NCBI GenBank assembly: GCA_028583685.1 | Contig: JAMXIF010000016.1 | Location: 592,216-656,215, forward strand | Length of the DNA stretch: 64,000 nucleotides | Source of the DNA: Petaurus breviceps papuanus | Lineage: Eukaryota; Chordata; Mammalia; Diprotodontia; Petauridae | Direction of reading: 5' to 3' | Part shown: one piece after another, positions 9,846-20,679 of the stretch | Numbering within the stretch: the first letter of the stretch is position 1 | Layout: every line of letters begins with the position of its first letter | The notes under the pieces: model-generated | Told to the model about the DNA's origin: nothing | The model's input: the letters and a program-made list of their open reading frames with translations, nothing else | Databases searched by the model: none | Translations under genes and position numbers: made by a program

Positions 9846-10764
9846 GGGTATATGAATACATATGTGAATATGTGTTTTTATGTGTACAGGTATACATAGA
9901 CAGAGGGCACAGAACCAATTGAATAGGAAGGTATGCTACTTTAAAGGTGAAATTAAGAGGTGAGAGAGGAATATAATGAGAGGAGATGGGGAGAGACAGA
10001 ATGGGGTAAATTATCTCATATAGAAGAGGCAAGAGAAAATTGTTACAATCAACGGGAAGACTAGGAAGGCAAAAGGGAATGAGCCAACCTTATTCTCATT
10101 GAATTTGGCTTAAGGCAGGAATGACATATACACTAAATAGAGTATCTCACCCTATAGGAGAGTAGAGGGGAAGGGAAAGACAGGGGGGATAATGGAAGGG
10201 AGGGCAGGCTGGTAGGGAGGAAAGTTGGAAGCACCCACTTTTGAAAAGAGACAGGATCAAAGTAGAGAATAGAACAAGTGGGAAGTTGGATAGGATGGAA
10301 GGAAATATAGTCTGTCTTTCACAATATATTCACAATGGCAATATTTTGCATAGCTACACATGTACAACCTATATTGAATTGCTTATCTTCCCAGTGAGGA
10401 CGGTTGACGAGGGAGGAGGGGAAAGAATCTGGAATCCAAAGTTTTAAAATCAAATGCTTTTAAAAATATAAATATACATATTATTATTATTATTTTAAAT
10501 GTAACTGGGAAATGAGATATACAGGCACTGGGACATAGAGATCCACTGTGCCCTACTGGGAAGTTGAAGGGGGGATGGGGGAATATATGGGAGAGAGCAA
10601 ATTGGGGGAGGGGATATTCAGTGTGATCGCTGTTTTGGAGTTGTGGGTAGGGAAAATTGGAGAGAAAATTTGTAACTCGAAATCTTGTGGAAATGAATGA
10701 TGCAAACTAAAAAATAAAAAAGAGAAGAAAATAATAAAAAAGGAAGAAAAAGAAGTGGGATCAT

Positions 10765-11765
10765 CGACTTCTCTCAATTTTAATAGGAAAAGACAATTTA
10801 TGGAATGGTGGCCAGAGCAGAGAGCGACTGGGAAGTTACAGGGATGGTGAATCAACTCATAGGGTAGTGAATTGATGTTCACTTTTCAAAACCATTACTA
10901 TACATTTGAATATTGTACTCAGACCTAGAAGTAAAAAATGAGGTTGTGGGGAGATGGTGTACCTGTATGGCAAGAGGCAGATGCCAAAATGACCTAGGTA
11001 GATCACTGGATGTCATACAAAAAGCATTGTCTGGTCTGGAGTCTGGGGCCAGCTAGCTATAGAAGGTTAGCTGAGTACTGGTAGTGGTGGTAGGAAGATG
11101 GTATAATGGGAGTAAAAATGAATTGTTCACATGAATGGATTAATCCTTATGGATACAAACCTAGCAAGGAAATGTTCTGGATATGGAAAAGTGGCTATTT
11201 TTATTATGTCTCTAAAGTGCTACAAATTCCTTAGTAGTTCAGCAAAGGTCACTCATACTATGATTACTAAATAAGAAATAGGCCATAATGCACTTCAGAA
11301 AGTTTATTAGCAAGAACTGAAAAACTACAGCAATAACAACCCATTGATCCTGGTTTAATAACCAAGATTAATCAGAAAAATCAGACATTCCACCAACCTT
11401 AATTCCTAAATGAGTAATAATAAACTATCACAAATAAATTAAGAAAGCAAAGAGAAATCTAGAAAAAGCTTGAGCAGCAGACCCCAGTGGACAGATCTGA
11501 GGCAGAAAAGAGATTTGAAAGTCATATTCTGTTCTCATAATAAAGAAGGGGAGAAGTGAGAAGAAAAAAAATCATTTGCATAGTGGTGACTTCATTTAGT
11601 CTGGAAAGAAGAGTTAGGGAGAAACAGGGGACTATTTCTGACTCGGAAACTTTGGGAGGGATGCAGAATTTGCATGTTTGAAGCATATTCCTTACCACTC
11701 CAGTAATAGAAAAGTGGCATGAGAATACTGAATTTTTCTGCTTTGATGTAGAGTGATTCTGCTCC
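10765..11765. other. No recognised feature
   Basis: AT-rich DNA with no repeat landmark that I can place. ORFs of 64-118 codons on the minus strand (11522-11878) run into the neighbouring MIR and are not credible genes. Confidence 0.4.
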
Positions 11766-11769
11766 TGGA

Positions 11770-11985
11770 AGAGGGAGAGGTGGCATAGTAAGAACATCAA
11801 TTTCCTTAGAGTTGGAGGTCCTGGGTTAGAATCCTGTCTCTCATGCTTATTATCTAGGTGACCATGGGGGAAAGTCACTTGCCAGTTTGGTCCTTGATTT
11901 CCTGATCTGTAAAATGGGAATAATACTTGTACTACCTATAGAGTTGTTTTACAAAAGTATTTTGTAAGCCTTAATTAAGTAGAAA
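11770..11985 (+). repeat. MIR-type CORE SINE
   Basis: 'ggtggcatagtaagaacatc', 'ggaggtcctgggttagaatcc', 'ttccctgatctgtaaaatggg'-like text, 'taatacttgtactacctatag' and 'ttgtaagcc' give the sense MIR order. Confidence 0.65.
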
Positions 11986-12066
11986 TGGCATGTCATTATC
12001 ATCAAACAGTTTTGTTGCTGTCACACCTCCCCTCCCCCCCCAAGAAGACAGAAAATGAAGTGACTG

Positions 12067-12216
12067 GGGCAGCTGGTGGTGCAGTGAATACAGCACAGGC
12101 CCTGGAGTCAGGAGGACCTGAGTTCAAATTCGGCCTCAGACACTTGACACACTTACTAGCAGTGTGACTTTGGGCAAGTCACTTAACCCCAATTGCCCTC
12201 CAAAAAGCAAAAAAAA
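12067..12216 (+). mobile_element. tRNA-derived SINE with 15-bp target duplication
   Basis: 'ggggcagctggtggtgcagtg', 'aatacagcacaggccctgg', 'agtcaggaggacctgagttc' and 'gggcaagtcacttaacccc', then a tail 'ccctccaaaaagc' followed by poly-A. Flanked by AAAATGAAGTGACTG at 12052-12066 and 12217-12231. The preserved duplication and tail suggest a comparatively young insertion. Confidence 0.9.
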
Positions 12217-12239
12217 AAAATGAAGTGACTGTTCTTTTG

Positions 12240-12475
12240 GAAATTCAGAGGATGCTGAGGTCATAGACATAGAGTTGGAAAGGGCTTAGAGGCTATTGAA
12301 TCTAATCACCTCCTCCCCACCCCCTATTTCATAGATGAGGAACTGAGCCCCAGAGAAGTAAAATAACTTGGTTAAAGCCACACAAATAGTAAGCTAAAGG
12401 GCCAGAGGTCATATCCAGACCTTCTGACTCCAAATTCCATGTTCTTCCTACTGGACCATGCCCTCCTGAGCAGAC
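12240..12475 (-). repeat. MIR/THER-type SINE
   Basis: 'gaggtcatagacatagagttgg', 'gggcttagaggc', 'tatttcatagatgaggaactgag', 'ggttaaagccacacaaat', 'gggccagaggtcatatcc', ending 'tgttcttcctactggaccatg'. This is the antisense form. Confidence 0.7.
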
Positions 12476-13384
12476 TTTCATCTCCAGCCATTCTGAACAG
12501 CATCTATAGCTTCAAAGATCTTCTGACTGAGAATATAGAAAATGTACAAATTTCATTGTCCAGGGTTTTGGTCACAGCTGCCGTTGTTAGACAACAAAAA
12601 TTTATCTATTCATTTGGGGATTCAAGGACTTATTGAAGTGTGTATATGTTAAGTCAGGTGAGAAGGAGGCACCTTAACACGTCTCCCATATTACAGTAAT
12701 TCTTTATTTGTACCCAGTTTCTGATGTGGATTTCACCGTTCTCAGTCCTTCCTCTCTCTCTGCCACTGTCTCACCCACTGCTCCTGGCCAAGGAGCCTGA
12801 ACCACATAACCCAGAGGATCTCTGGGGAGTGATGCCAAAATGCTCGTCTTACTCAGATTTCCCAGTGATAACAAGTGGTTAGAATGAAATTGGTTCTGAG
12901 TCCAAACCATGAACCCCACTTTCATGGTATAACTCCATGGGGCCTTTTTTCTCCCAGAGTCACCTCTGGCCCTGGCTATATGTTGCAGACATCTTTTCCC
13001 TTTCGAATTAGTGTTTTCTTTACCCTCTCGCTTCACAACTTGTCTCCAGGCTGGGAGGAATCAAGCTCATGGATTTGAAAGGGACCAGGGGAGTAGCTGT
13101 GAATGGCTCTGTGAATTCCAATTGTCCAATGGCTTCTATTTTGGCAAACCCTGGGGGCTAGTAGGCTCCAGTTTCTAAGGCAGGGGCAGATAGTCATGTC
13201 AAAGGGGCCTTTGGCAGGATTCTATTCTCACTCCTTAGTGCCCTGGTAGCAGGGAAATGTTGGGGAAATCATTATTTGTCTTGATCTGCTAGAGAGAAGG
13301 AATTCATTTGGCTATCCCAGAGAAAGTTCTGAAAATCTGCAGAGAGCAATAAATTACTGAGATGTGCTCTTCTTCCTCAACTTG
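12476..13384. other. No recognised feature
   Basis: Nearly 0.9 kb of moderately GC-rich DNA without an assignable repeat. Overlapping opposed ORFs (110 codons at 12704-13036 minus; 67 codons at 12875-13078 plus) have no recognisable domain and no obvious splice sites. Confidence 0.4.
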
Positions 13385-13640
13385 TCTTTGGACCATGGGT
13401 TCTTTTTAATCTTTATTTGTGTCATGGGCCCCTTTGGAAGCCTGGTGAAGTTTATGGATGAACCCTTTCTCAGATAACGCATATTGCTTACACTTATAAT
13501 TAAAGTAAATGTTAAATTTCCTAATTAGAGGTTAGCGAAGGCAAAGATATAATTTTTTTTTTGTCCCATCCAAATTCATAGATCCTTCTGAAATCTTTCC
13601 ACAGACCCATTTTGGGTCCATGGATACCAGATTAAGATCT
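13385..13640 (-). mobile_element. Non-autonomous hAT-Charlie-like DNA transposon
   Basis: Starts 'tgggttctttttaatctttatttgtgtcatgggcccctttgg', continues 'aagcctggtgaagtttatgg', and ends 'cagacccattttgggtccatgg..agattaag'. The outer arms are inverted copies of 'gttcttaacctgggtccatgg', the terminal inverted repeat type of hAT-Charlie MITEs. A second copy in the other orientation lies at 51835. Both are ancient. Confidence 0.55.
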
Positions 13641-14520
13641 TTTAATTTGATTTATTTAGACCTTTTATCTCCAAACTATTGAAATCAATATCTTTCTTCA
13701 CATAGCCATGTCTCAAGTATGACTCTTAGTAGTCCAATGCCTCCATCTGGTTATTCTTGTCATATGGAGGTGGTTGATAGCATTACTTGTAGTTGCTGCT
13801 TATATTAATTCTGACAGATCTTATTGGCTGTTACTTATAGTTTATGCCAGTTGCCTGTAATAAATTATATTTGGTTTCTGCCCATCAGGGCTCCATTTAA
13901 TTTTAGGGATGATGGAACAGAGTCAACCAGAGTTTCAAATGACTCACCCGAGTTTACCCTGAAAGAGTGGCAGGCCTGAGAATATGATCATCCTTGGGTC
14001 ATAATGTAATCTAATTTGTGATTCCAAGAAAAAAAAACACATGGTGGGGTGCCCATGGAAGAGAAAACCTCTTCAGATTTCTATGATCAGATTTTCCTGA
14101 CAGTAACTGGGCAGCTGATTTTGAGACTGTTGTCAGGATGTCCTTTCTTAATCTTCATTCTAGCCAAAGGTTTTCATTTCCTTTCACCAATGGGCCCCAA
14201 AATAGCAATATGTGGAGAGGGGCTACTTTCCTTAGGAGACGTAGATCAAAGTTGACTGGCTGAAATAACCCTTTGTCTTGGTTATTTAAGGGTCTTTTTT
14301 GTTACTGGTGCTTCATCTATTTCTTGTCCATACTTCGTCTCCAACACCTGCAGATCTCATGGTTCCTGACTTCGTACCTGATTGTTGGGCTCTGCCCTTG
14401 CTCTCCACTTTAGTGGTAACGTCTGTTTCATTCTTATCTATATGGAAATGTGTGCATGACTCTGGACCTTTTGTGTGTACTAATTACAGCTTTATCCATC
14501 TACTTCAAATCCATGGACTT
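13641..14520. other. No recognised feature
   Basis: No assignable repeat. Two plus-strand ORFs (14049-14255 and 14299-14532; 68 and 77 codons) show no family signal. Confidence 0.4.
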
Positions 14521-14524
14521 AGCA

Positions 14525-14835
14525 GGTCATAAATCTTGATCTGGAAAGGACTTGAGAAGACATCTATCTACCAGGGATGGGGAGCCTGAGGCCTTGAGGC
14601 CACATGTGGACCTCTAGGTCCTCAAATGCAGCCCTTTGACTGAATCCAAACTTCACCAAACAATTGTTTTGTAAAACCTAGCCTCAGTCAAAAGGCTGTA
14701 CCAAAATACCTAGAAGGTCGTATGTGGCCTTGAGGCCGCAGGTTCCCCACCGCTCATTCTAGTCCAATATCCTCATTTTACAGAAGAGGAAACTGAGATA
14801 TATGGAGGTTAATTAACTTGCCCTAGGTCCCCAGT
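14525..14835 (-). repeat. MIR/THER-type SINE split by a MITE
   Basis: 'ggtcataaatcttgatctggaaaggacttgagaagacatctatct' lies left of the MITE, and 'attctagtccaatatcctcattttacagaagagg' with 'taattaacttgccctagg' lies right of it. Together they restore one antisense SINE with the usual 'catctagtccaat' junction. Confidence 0.65.
14572..14754. mobile_element. Fold-back hAT-like MITE
   Basis: Starts 'cagggatggggagcctgagg' and ends 'ggccgcaggttccccaccgct'. The two halves are inverted copies of each other ('ccttgaggccacatgtgg' against 'tatgtggccttgaggcc'), so the whole element can fold into one hairpin. No coding frame. It inserted into a MIR at a 'catctag'-like site, which fits the TCTAGA-like target preference of hAT elements. 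A second copy is at 55858. Confidence 0.7.
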
Positions 14836-14837
14836 AG

Positions 14838-14940
14838 GCATCTACGTGGCACAGTGGATAGAGTGCCAGGCCTGGAGTCAGGAAGACATATCTTTCTGAG
14901 TTCAACTTTAGATTCAGATACTTCCTAGCTACTTCTCTAA
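14838..14940 (+). mobile_element. tRNA-derived SINE, 5' part
   Basis: 'acgtggcacagtggatagag', 'tgccaggcctggagtcagg', 'aagacatatctttctgagttc', then decay after 'cagatacttcctagct'. The 'aagacnnatctttctgag' variant is typical of the RTE-tailed SINE subfamily, but the tail is missing. Confidence 0.7.
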
Positions 14941-15257
14941 TTTTCTTTTCTTTCAATTTTTTTTTTACCACCACTATAGTTTCTTGTCATTGAAAAATTC
15001 TCTAAACTAGTCTCCTTGCCTCCAATATTTTGCCACTCCAACTTGTTATTGACCTTAGAAGAGAATTTATTCCTTTCACACTCCTAAAAATTCTCTGTTC
15101 ACCATCCATCTTCTTGATAACCTCAACAACTTCCATTTGAACCAGAAACCACATCCTAGATGTTTTAAAAATTTTGTATCTGGAACTTCTTTCCTGAAGC
15201 AATCATGTTCTGATTGGTGATTGCCTTACCTGGTCCACTATTTGGGCAGACCCTGGG
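14941..15257. other. No recognised feature
   Basis: Pyrimidine-rich segment then plain AT-rich DNA. Possibly the older part of an L2 ('attcctttcacactcc') but not assignable. The 66-codon minus ORF here is unsupported. Confidence 0.3.
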
Positions 15258-15265
15258 CACAATTT

Positions 15266-15526
15266 GGGCAGTTAGGTGGCACAGTGGATAGAGTCATAGA
15301 CCTGGAGTCAGGAATATCCATCTTCTTGAGTTCAAATACAGCCTCAGAGAGTTTCTAGCTATGTGACCCTAGGTAAGTCACTTAACCCTGTTTTCCTAAG
15401 TTTTCTCATCTGTAAAATGAACTGGACATGGAAATGGCAAACCACTCCAGAATCTTTGCCAGTAACACTCTGAATGAGGTAATAAAGAGCCAAACATGAC
15501 TAGAAAATGACTGAACAACAACTGGT
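15266..15526 (+). mobile_element. RTE-tailed SINE (RTESINE type) with target duplication
   Basis: tRNA-derived head 'ggtggcacagtggatagag', body 'tatgtgaccctaggtaagtc', 'ttctcatctgtaaaatgaac', then the RTE tail 'ggaaatggcaaaccactcc', 'atctttgcc', 'aaagagccaaacatgac', '(gaa)aatgactgaacaacaac'. Flanked by CACAATTT at 15258-15265 and 15527-15534. The tail matches the 3' end of BovB/RTE elements, so this SINE is inferred to use RTE machinery rather than L1. Confidence 0.85.
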
Positions 15527-15539
15527 CACAATTTACTTC

Positions 15540-15845
15540 ATTTCCTATCTTTCCCACTCAGCCACTGTTTTTCTCAACAATCTCGACAGCAGCCTTGCCA
15601 CTGTACCAATTTTATCCCAGAAATCTTTCCCAACTCCTCTTAATTCCAGTGTCTTCCCTCTATTAATTACTTCCTATTTATTCTGTATATAGTTTGCTTT
15701 GTATACATTTATTTTCATGTTGCCTCCCCCATTAGATTGTAAACTCCTTGAGGGAAGGGACTGTTTTTTGCCTCTTTTTGTATCCCCAGCACATAGAATA
15801 GCCTGGCACCTAGGAGGTACTCAATAAATGTTGTTTTATTGATGG
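15540..15845 (+). repeat. L2 3' end
   Basis: 'gttgcctcccccattagattgt', 'aaactccttgagggaaggga', 'ctgttttttgcctctttttgtatccccagcacat', 'cctggcacctaggaggtactcaataaatg': the standard L2 3' terminus with its AATAAATG end. The preceding 200 bp follow the expected upstream order. Confidence 0.8.
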
Positions 15846-15999
15846 AAACCATAATTAAATCAACCCCTGTCATTGTTCCTAGAAGCAGATTTACTCTTTG
15901 ATGACCCCACTCATTACCCATATAATTTTCTTGAACAAAGTACCCTTCTCTGACCCTCACTACTCTTTTAGTATTGCCTGAATGCATTGGAATGCAGGA

Positions 16000-16075
16000 T
16001 CCTTCAGGACAGTGACTGTATTTGCTTTCATATTTGTATTTGTTTCCCCAGGGCTTAGCACAGTGATTGCTATAT
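16000..16075 (+). repeat. L2 3' end, short fragment
   Basis: 'gatccttcaggacagtgactg', 'ttgtatttgtttccccagggctt', 'agcacagtgattgc' is a decayed second L2 3' end just before the TTCC tract. Confidence 0.6.
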
Positions 16076-16076
16076 T

Positions 16077-16136
16077 TTTCCTTCCTTCCTTCCTTCCTTC
16101 CTTCCTTCCTTCCTTCCTTCCTTCTTTTCTTTCTTT
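16077..16136. repeat. (TTCC)n microsatellite
   Basis: About eleven tandem TTCC units followed by TTTC variants. It creates the Lys-Glu-Gly-Arg repeat in a 223-codon minus-strand ORF that is therefore not a gene. Confidence 0.95.
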
Positions 16137-17333
16137 CAACACTCATGCTAAAAAATCTGCAATGGTTCTTTCCAGGGATTAGAATTTTTTGGAACTGGGA
16201 GGCATAGAGTTGGTCATAGGTCCTAGCATTTGCAGTATGGAGGGAAACTCCCCCCACCTTATTTCTTCGTGTAATAAGAATGGCCCATATGAGAGTTACA
16301 GTTAATTGCACTGATATTTTTTCCAGAACATTTAGTGGTATCATGGCATAGGAATGCAGCAGTTCAGAGAACAGGATGGGTGGCAAGAAGTGTGGTGGTG
16401 ATAGAATCTTTTTTGAGAGCCAATGGAAATTGTAGTGAGAATAAGAAAAGTGATTTTGTAGAAGAGATTAATAGAGACTGGGGGATGAAAGGCAGTGACA
16501 ATCACAAGGTCTGACCTCTCATCTCCTTCTAAGGTTTTATCATTGTGGTGTGCTTGGAGAGTTCATGTGTGCCTGTGTTGGTTAGGTTCATGCTTTGTAT
16601 TATACAAGTATTTCCTGAGAGTGTGTATTAGAACTAATGATGAAACTTGTGAAATCAAATCTAGGCCATAACTGCCTATCTGAATTTTATCAGTTAAGCT
16701 TGCTTCTAGTTTCTTGTCCCTAGAGATGTGTCCTCAGAATCTCCACTACACAAGTTCCAAATTACCCATCATTCATTAAATAATCATTCACTAAATATCC
16801 ACTGTGTTCAGGAAAATAATAGCATCTACAGCCTTACAGGATTGTTGTGAAGATCAAATGAAATAGAAATAGCATTATAAAATATTTTGTAAATTTTAAA
16901 GCTTCTAAATGTAAACTATCACCACCATCATCACCATTATCATCATCATCAATCTTGTGCCTACACAATAAAATCTAAATTTTTCACCTAGGTCCTACAC
17001 AATCTGTTCACAAACTAAGTCTTTGTCAGCACCAAGACCATTGAAACTTAAAGCTAGAAGTATGGGCTGAGGAAACAGGACCAAGAGAACAAGGAATCTG
17101 CTGGACTTCGGTTCTGAATTGGAAAGGTGAAGAACAAAATGAGTCATCAGGGACCCAGAGACAATCAAAATTCGAAGGTCAGGGAAAAGCTGGCAACCAG
17201 TTATCATGGGAGAAAGCAGAAACCAGGATTTTCACATTGTTCTTATTCTGCACTGGTAAACTTAGTTGCTGAGACAGTGGGCTTGAAGACTCAGGCAAAA
17301 GATGAGTGAGGCAGGTAAAAGTTTATGAATCTC
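16137..17333. other. Mostly unassigned; one MIR 3' end
   Basis: A decayed sense MIR tail is visible around 16810-16955 ('ttacaggattgttgtgaag', 'atcaaatgaaatagaaatag', then (CAT)n). The rest contains nothing I recognise. Confidence 0.4.
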
Positions 17334-17348
17334 TAAATTGTAGTTGGG

Positions 17349-17507
17349 TGGGGCAGCTAGATGGCACAGTGGATAGAGCACTGGCTCTGGAGTCAGGAGG
17401 ACCTCAGTTCAAATCCAGCCTCAGACACTTAACACACAAAAACTAGCCATGTGACCTTGGGCAAGTCATTTAACCCCAATTTCCCTCCAAAAAGCAAAAA
17501 AAAAAAG
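17349..17507 (+). mobile_element. tRNA-derived SINE with 15-bp target duplication
   Basis: 'ggggcagctagatggcacag', 'tggatagagcactggctctgg', 'ttcaaatccagcctcagac', 'gtgaccttgggcaagtcat', tail 'ccctccaaaaagc' and poly-A. TAAATTGTAGTTGGG flanks it at 17334-17348 and 17508-17522. It shares the 'ccctccaaaaagc' tail with the copies at 12067 and 36359, marking one subfamily. Confidence 0.92.
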
Positions 17508-17522
17508 TAAATTGTAGTTGGG

Positions 17523-18084
17523 AATCAGGCAATGAAAAAAGTCAGAAAAGTTGGATTGTCATACAAGACAGTGTGTGGGTGATAGACATTTGGCTAAGCC
17601 TTATAGAGTATGTTAATAAGTCAGTGCAGAAATAGACAATTGACAAGAGACAAATTATGCCAGAACCATAATGGTTAGTGAACTTAAACTGTGGCAATCA
17701 CAGCACCACGGATAGCTCCATGGAAGCACTGTTCTGATAGCAGCTACTGGGATTGTATCTCCACTTGCTGGAGAAATCCTGGTGTTCTGATCCCTTGGGT
17801 GGAGTTCCTTGTCTGGATAGTAAAGTCTTTGATGTCTGCATCTTAAAGTTGGGGGTATTCTTTACTCATTCAGAAGCCTGGGTTAGATAACCAAATCACA
17901 TTGGGTTGAGTCCAAGTATTGAGCATATCTGTATCTATATCATCCATATCTGTACCTGTTTGCATTATTCTAAAGTCACTTCAACTTACCTACCTTGGGA
18001 AGTTTCTGGATTGTGTTTAACTGATGCTCTGGTTCCCTTTATCCTAGAATCATACAAGTGTTATTGATTTGTAAGATGATAGAA
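17523..18084. other. No recognised feature
   Basis: Plain DNA without an assignable repeat, ORF or signal. Confidence 0.4.
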
Positions 18085-18295
18085 TGACTTGTATGGCCAT
18101 TGATTTAAAACTGGAAGAGACCTTACAGGTCATTTATTCCAGCTCTTTCATTTTATAGATGGAAAAACCAGAGACTCAGAAGTTAAATAATTTGCCCAAG
18201 ACCAAGCAAGTAATAAGTGGTAGATCCAGGTCTTGAGCTCAGGGCCTCTGACTTCACATCCTACATTCTTTCCATTGAACCATGGTGCTTTACAA
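18085..18295 (-). repeat. MIR/THER-type SINE
   Basis: 'aaactggaagagaccttacaggtc', 'ttttatagatggaaaaaccag', 'ataatttgcccaagaccaag', 'ccaggtcttgagctcagggc', 'cattctttccattgaaccatg' form an antisense SINE. Confidence 0.75.
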
Positions 18296-18402
18296 CTCAA
18301 CTGCTTACTGTGCTCCTATCTGCTTCCTTCTGTCACTTGTCTAAGTATTACTTGTCTAAGTAACCTGTATTGGTGGAGAGCTTGGTCCCTCTTCTATTCA
18401 AC

Positions 18403-19528
18403 TGTAATGGTAATTAATTTGAATTTGAAGACCCCTTTTTGTATTGGCAAGTAAGTAGGTACTTAGCACTTAGTAACTAATCAAACTTCTGTGAAAGAAA
18501 CAGAAGGCATGAACCCATGTTACTGACATTATGGGAAGGGGTTGGCTGAAACAGGAATTAGCTAATGTTATATGTATGTAATGAAAAGCCCCAGAGAGAA
18601 AGGGTCAGAATTTCTTGGGACCAACATCTGGAGGCAGAGGAGCTACAAAAGAGAAACGAGAAGAGAGAGACAGTCAGAATTTCCTGAGAACTTGTGGTGG
18701 TGGAGCTTCTTCTGAACAGGAGGCCAGGAGCCCAGCCCCCCCTCCCCCACTCCCACCCCCCAGGTTGGATAAGGTGATTCTGATTTTTTGAATGAGCTGC
18801 AGAAGACTGAGGAAGCATGACTGGGATGCTAAAACTTTGTCTGTTTGTGGCTTGGTTGAGCCTTCAATTCCCAGGAACAGAAATCTTGAAGGATTTGAGA
18901 TGGATTAGACCCTGTGAACTTCAGTGTGGAGCAGGAAATGCCTGGAGGACTGGACAAGGACCTGAGAGTTGTCTGCCTCTGAATCCAGGTGACTGTTTGT
19001 TGGATTCAGGTAGGAGCTGGGACCATGGAAGGGGATCCAGGGAATCTGAGAGACCACCCTGAGTCAAGCTGAAAGAAGACTTTACTTGGATACCATATGC
19101 TGACTAAGGAATTGCAAATTTACTAGTGACCTAGGGGTGAAGGGTCTGTGTATTTTCTAATGATTGTACTTAGTGATTAATGATACTTATTAATTGATTG
19201 ATGAATAAGTGACTGATTGAGTTAACTTAGTGTGCCCCATGAATGGAAGACTTTGACTATTGTACTTTGAGATGATTGTTCTTTGTTCAAAACTTTGTGG
19301 CCACTATGGTGGAAACTATGTGGCCATTTTAATGACAAGCTGTTGAGAATACTATATTGTGATTTTCTGTGATAAGTTGTAATATTGTGAATATGATACC
19401 TTGATTTTCTGTGAATGTTTTGCTTTGATTTGTTACTGAATAGAGTGTTCACTATACTGTGTAATCAGAACCTTAAAAGCTGTTCATAGTAGCATTCTTC
19501 TGGAAAGCTGCTCATTCATGGCATTACA
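18403..19528 (+). mobile_element. Solo LTR of an endogenous retrovirus, family 1
   Basis: Begins TGTAATGG and ends GCATTACA, so it has TG..CA termini. It is flanked by a perfect 5-bp target duplication TCAAC at 18398-18402 and 19529-19533. No internal viral region is attached, so it is a solo LTR left by recombination. About 1.13 kb. The copy at 27005-28248 is the same family in reverse. A 5-bp duplication is compatible with class I or class III (ERVL-type) elements; which one cannot be settled here. It is an old fossil with no viral coding sequence. Confidence 0.85.
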
Positions 19529-19534
19529 TCAACT

Positions 19535-19605
19535 CAGCTCAATTCAGTTCAGTGTAGTTAATTTAAGTTCAATTCCATTCAATCCATTAATTTAAATTCA
19601 ACAAA
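19535..19605. repeat. Degenerate ATTCA pentanucleotide repeat
   Basis: 'tcagctcaattcagttcag', 'aagttcaattccattcaatcc' and neighbours are imperfect (TTCAA)n units directly after the LTR. Confidence 0.5.
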
Positions 19606-20290
19606 CATGCATTAAGAATCTACAATATTCAAGTTACTGTACTTGGCACTGGAAACATAAATAAGAATATAACATTCCAAATGTCCAAGGAGTTTACAGT
19701 TTAGTATGGTAAATAACTATAAGAGCTGGTTATATAATGCTTGAAGGTTTACAGAGTATTTTGCATATATTAATTCTTTGGTCCTCATACTTACCCTGTG
19801 ACACAGGTATAAAAGGTATTAATAACTTTATTTTCTATGGGAGGAAACCAGGGGTCAGAGGAATTAAGTGAATGGCTTATAATCACACAACTAATATTTG
19901 ACAAAGGTGAGATTTGAACCCACATCTCTCTTGACTGCAAGTCTAGTGACTCCACCATGCCATGAATATACCCAGTACATAAAATAAGTGCTAGAAAAAG
20001 GAGAAGCAAATTTCAGTAATCAGTTACATGAGGGTAGAAGTTCAAAGAAGGCTTTCAGGGGCGGTGGCTTCAGAGGTAGCATATGAACAGTAGATAGATT
20101 TCAATAAGCAGTTCTTGGGGAAGGAGAGAGAAAACCCTCTAAGTAAAGAGAGCACCAAAACCAAAGTCATGGTCTTGGTGGCAGAAATATTGAAGAATGT
20201 ATTCATAAAATCATGAACGGTCTAATTTAACTGGAATGTAGACTGTGTGAACAAAGACTGAGAAATAGGGCTGGGAAATTTGTAGGTTGG
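19606..20290 (+). repeat. Family B repeat carrying an antisense MIR
   Basis: Family B landmarks ('gcattaagaatctacaatattc', 'gtactgtacttggcactgg', 'gtccaaggagtttacagt') stop near 19720, where an antisense MIR (19722-19965: 'ataatgcttgaaggtttacagag', 'ggaggaaaccaggggtcagag', 'gagatttgaacccacatctc') begins. Family B resumes from about 19975 ('ggcttcagaggtagcatatg', 'ggaaggagagagaaaacc', 'ccaaagtcatggtc'). Confidence 0.5.
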
Positions 20291-20394
20291 AGCCTTGCCT
20301 CTGACCTATCCCATATTTTCTTACTTACCTGAAAAAGTGCTACAACTACAAATTTACTGTGACATCTGTTCTCTAAATATTTAGTTCTCAGCTG

Positions 20395-20615
20395 CAATCA
20401 GAAAATCATAGCTCTAGAGCTAAAAGAGACCTCAAAGGTCATCTATTCCAACTCCTCCTGATTTTATAGATTCTGAAACGGAGGCCTAGGAAGTTTGAAC
20501 AACTCTCCCATGGGTTCATAGCTAGCAAATATTTGGCAGAGGTGGGATCTCAACCCAGGCCATCTGCCTCTAGGCTTATTGCTCTTACTATTAAATCATG
20601 GCTCTCAAATCAGCA
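20395..20615 (-). repeat. MIR/THER-type SINE
   Basis: 'aaaatcatagctctagagctaaaag', 'agacctcaaaggtcatctattcc', 'attttatagattctgaaacggagg', 'catgggttcatagctagc', 'ggtgggatctcaacccagg' give the antisense order. Confidence 0.75.
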
Positions 20616-20679
20616 TAACTGCTTTCAACTGGTGGCTTGATCAGAGGTCCCACCCAATCCAACTCAGGCAAATGTGTCA

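Larger units (their letters stand above)
7865..10752 (+). mobile_element. Complete HAL1 (half-L1) retrotransposon
   Basis: The element starts 'gagaggggagcggaatcaag' with the L1-type leader motif 'caagatggcagagtagaaac'. Its 5' UTR runs to about 8588, an ORF1 region covers 8589-9653, and a purine-rich 3' region of about 1.1 kb ends in 'aaaataaaaaagag..aataataaaaaagg'. No reverse transcriptase or endonuclease frame exists: ORF2 is absent rather than eroded, because ORF1 passes straight into the 3' region. That is the definition of HAL1, a family that encodes only the RNA-binding ORF1 protein and relies on an L1 for ORF2 activity. Exact 12-bp duplications at both ends show a full-length insertion on the plus strand. 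ORF1 is now broken. Confidence 0.85.

Noticed and set aside
16077-16136. CRISPR-like or other spaced direct repeats
   Set aside because: Repeats here are simple tandem microsatellites without spacers, and the DNA is clearly vertebrate.
15715-16386. 223-codon minus-strand ORF, the longest in the window
   Set aside because: Its EGRKEGRK repeat is the (TTCC)n microsatellite; the remainder crosses an L2 3' end and unassigned DNA, with no domain.
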